Below the pieces are notes generated by a model that was given only the letters and a program-made list of their open reading frames with translations, made no database searches and had not been told where the DNA came from. Positions 14,782 through 16,088 of a DNA stretch of 16,088 nt are shown piece by piece. Positions within the stretch are counted from its first letter, which is position 1, and the number at the start of each line of letters is the position of its first letter. The stretch lies in assembly GCA_034111105.1 (NCBI GenBank), contig JAWUXY010000128.1, forward strand, positions 1 to 16,088, read 5' to 3'. The translations under genes and the position numbers were made by a program. Source of the DNA: Bermanella sp034111105 (GTDB taxonomy: Bacteria; Pseudomonadota; Gammaproteobacteria; Pseudomonadales; Oceanobacteraceae).

Positions 14782-15348
14782 ATGAAATCGATGATACTAA
14801 GCATCACATTTGCAACCATGCTCAGCAGTGTATATAGCCACAGCGATAGCTATTCCTCGCAAAGAAGTCTTGATGACATTATCTCCAACATGCTGCTGAA
14901 AAACACCATAGGGTTGCGTTATGGCTCCCCTAGCGGCAAACAAATTATCCCCATCAATACTAAAGAGTTTTATTTTCAGCATCGCCTGCACCCCATAACC
15001 GGCTCACTTATTACACCTGCATTTGAACTCAGTGTCAGCCAACTAAATGTTGGGGAAGAAAAAGGCTATGTGTACGGAATGGGACCGGCCATGAGCATTC
15101 CCATTGGTGGCTCCAATGGGAATTTGCATTTTACCGCCCACGGTAAAGTGCATTATTTAACAAGAGATGATTTCGGCAGAAAACAATACGGTGGCCCCAT
15201 ACACTGGACTTATGGCTTTGGCGTGAAAACAAACCTGACGATCAATACATTTGCCAGCTACATGTGGCAACACATGAGCAATGGGGATGTGTATGACTAT
15301 AATCCTGCACTGGAAACACATACCGTGACACTAGGCATTAATTTTTAG
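14782..15348 (+). CDS. PagL-like lipid A 3-O-deacylase (acyloxyacyl hydrolase)
   Basis: A 188-residue predicted outer-membrane beta-barrel that would remove the 3-O-linked acyl chain from lipid A. A short signal sequence spans about residues 1-19. Alternating beta strands fill the rest, ending with THTVTLGINF and its terminal Phe. The C-terminal motif WQHMSNGDVYDYNPALE carries His164, Ser166 and Glu178. The spacing (His-x-Ser, then Glu 12 residues on) equals the catalytic His126/Ser128/Glu140 of Pseudomonas aeruginosa PagL, and the N-P before the Glu is also typical. Overall similarity outside this motif looks low. AGGA is seven bases before ATG 14782. A nearby capsule gene suggests a surface-polysaccharide neighbourhood. 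Loss of an acyl chain usually softens endotoxin recognition; the role here is inferred. Confidence 0.85.
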   Translation: MKSMILSITFATMLSSVYSHSDSYSSQRSLDDIISNMLLKNTIGLRYGSPSGKQIIPINTKEFYFQHRLHPITGSLITPAFELSVSQLNVGEEKGYVYGMGPAMSIPIGGSNGNLHFTAHGKVHYLTRDDFGRKQYGGPIHWTYGFGVKTNLTINTFASYMWQHMSNGDVYDYNPALETHTVTLGINF

Positions 15349-15557
15349 GGATAACAACCTAGCATACAAAAATTATAAACCTCATTTGCACTTAAAACGC
15401 TAGCAGCACTTTTATGCGTTATCGGTAGAAGAGTACCTACACCTGACCTAAAGCTTTTTTACAACCCGCATTAATTAGAACAGCAAGCATATTGGATATT
15501 GCACACAATAGGCTAAGCAATCATTGAATTAAAGAAAGGCCAATTAATCTATCTAAA

Positions 15558-15595
15558 CGACTATTTTAATAGTCGCGTGCAAGCACTCTCCCACA
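15558..15595 (-). repeat. REP-like palindromic element, copy 2
   Basis: On the minus strand the core begins TGTGGGAGAGTGCTTGCACG and continues CGACT (15595-15571). The inner stem is GTGC (15577-15580) with GCAC (15583-15586). Against copy 1 at 16-40, the T-A pair of this stem is a C-G pair, so pairing is kept. It is flanked by a perfect 8-bp palindrome, CGACTATT-TT-AATAGTCG (15558-15575). The position between convergent genes is typical of REP elements. Confidence 0.65.
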
Positions 15596-15635
15596 ATAAG
15601 CAATAAACAATAAGCAATAAGCAATAATAAATAAT
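15594..15635 (+). repeat. Heptanucleotide tandem repeat (CAATAAG)n
   Basis: Six consecutive 7-base units: CAATAAG, CAATAAA, CAATAAG, CAATAAG, CAATAAT, AAATAAT. Three are identical and the rest differ by one or two bases. The array starts inside the last two bases of the REP-like element. It lies 17 bases past the kpsS-like stop, outside any coding region. Confidence 0.85.
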
Positions 15636-15651
15636 AACGAATTGAATTCAC

Positions 15652-16088
15652 TTATTTAAAATCAAACATACCATGGCTTTGCATGTATTCAATTATATTG
15701 TCGCAAGTAAAACGGAACTGACAGTAAAAGCTGCCATTAATTTGGCCGTGATCAAGCAAATAGGCACGAAAGCGATCTGAAAACTCAGCATCTGGTTTTT
15801 GAGGGTTTAACCAAAATTCTGCTAACGACTGCTGATCTGTCAGCCCAGGCATATTAAAAAATGCATTCCCCATCACTTTAACCGGGGCATCATGATAAAA
15901 CGCTTGCAATGCAGTGGTACTATTGATCGTTACCACACCCTTGCACACTTTTAATAACGTCGGCAAATGCTGATCATGTATGTAAGTAACGTGTTCAGAA
16001 ATACCTAAATCTTTTGCGAGTGTTTTAATATAAGCGGCATAATTTACATGCCCCCTATCCATCGGGTGGTGTTTAATTACCAAGCGCT
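15652..16088 (-). CDS. KpsS-like capsule polysaccharide protein, 3' part only
   Basis: The C-terminal 145 or so residues of a protein whose start lies beyond the right edge. The frame is open to the end of the window (CGC-TTG before the VIKHHP segment), so the TTG at 16083 is an internal Leu and not a start. Motifs fit the KpsS/LipB capsule family: VIKHHPMDRGH, YIHDQHLPTLL, GVVTINSTTALQAFYH, VKVMGNAFFNMPGLTD and QINGSFY. KpsS and KpsC are beta-Kdo glycosyltransferases that build the poly-Kdo linker on phosphatidylglycerol for group 2-type capsules, acting on the cytoplasmic side. Other capsule genes would be expected upstream, outside the window. No terminator follows except the REP-like hairpin. 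Confidence 0.88.
   Translation of the reverse strand, partial: RLVIKHHPMDRGHVNYAAYIKTLAKDLGISEHVTYIHDQHLPTLLKVCKGVVTINSTTALQAFYHDAPVKVMGNAFFNMPGLTDQQSLAEFWLNPQKPDAEFSDRFRAYLLDHGQINGSFYCQFRFTCDNIIEYMQSHGMFDFK

Larger units (their letters stand above)
15349..15651. other. Non-coding gap between convergent pagL-like and kpsS-like genes
   Basis: No gene is supported in these 303 bases. The first 200 are AT-rich with no clear signal and no intrinsic terminator was found for the pagL-like gene. The right half holds a REP-like element (15558-15595) running directly into a heptanucleotide tandem repeat (15594-15635). Confidence 0.6.

Noticed and set aside
15594..15635. CRISPR-like array
   Set aside because: Repeats are contiguous 7-mers with no spacers and there are no cas genes.

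Overview
The window looks like a chromosomal segment from a moderate-GC gammaproteobacterium, probably marine or Oceanospirillales-like. That placement is an inference from gene order (murJ-ribF-ileS-lspA-fkpB-ispH with rpsT divergent), the protein sequences and an E. coli-type RF2 frameshift site. No rRNA, tRNA, CRISPR array, insertion sequence or phage gene was seen.

Left part (1-2810). A REP-like palindrome lies at the edge, then prfB on the minus strand. prfB is split by the classical programmed +1 frameshift and is intact once that is read through; no lysS follows it in the window. Next come a small DUF6122-like membrane protein and ppiC, coupled on the minus strand, and a divergent yaeQ.

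Accessory block (2824-5809). Four minus-strand genes (beta-class GST, NTF2/lumazine-binding-like protein, FrnE-type DsbA-fold oxidoreductase, 4-OT-like tautomerase) run as a probable operon away from a divergent LysR regulator. The shared intergenic region carries inverted repeats. The set looks like a LysR-controlled module for handling thiols or reactive electrophiles, but its substrate cannot be read from sequence. A strong bidirectional terminator separates lysR from the next block.

Housekeeping block (5869-13860). murJ, then ribF-ileS-lspA-fkpB-ispH, all minus strand and tightly packed (ileS/lspA overlap as TAATG, fkpB/ispH as TAA-T-ATG). It covers lipid II flipping, FAD synthesis, isoleucyl-tRNA charging, lipoprotein signal peptide cleavage, protein folding and isoprenoid synthesis. 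rpsT is divergent with a near-consensus sigma-70 promoter, a GTG start and a strong terminator.

Envelope block (14064-16088). A small exported beta-rich protein of unknown family, a PagL-like lipid A 3-O-deacylase with its His/Ser/Glu residues in register, and the C-terminal part of a KpsS-like capsule protein on the opposite strand. Both exported-protein genes have inverted repeats built on CCTGC/GCAGG in their leaders; in the first, the repeat covers the ribosome binding site. The pagL-kpsS gap holds a second REP-like palindrome, related to the one at position 16 by a compensatory base-pair change, abutting a heptanucleotide tandem repeat.

Most of the window is conserved and ordinary. The points most worth a second look are the LysR/GST/NTF2/DsbA/tautomerase cassette, the leader inverted repeats, and the REP-like pair.
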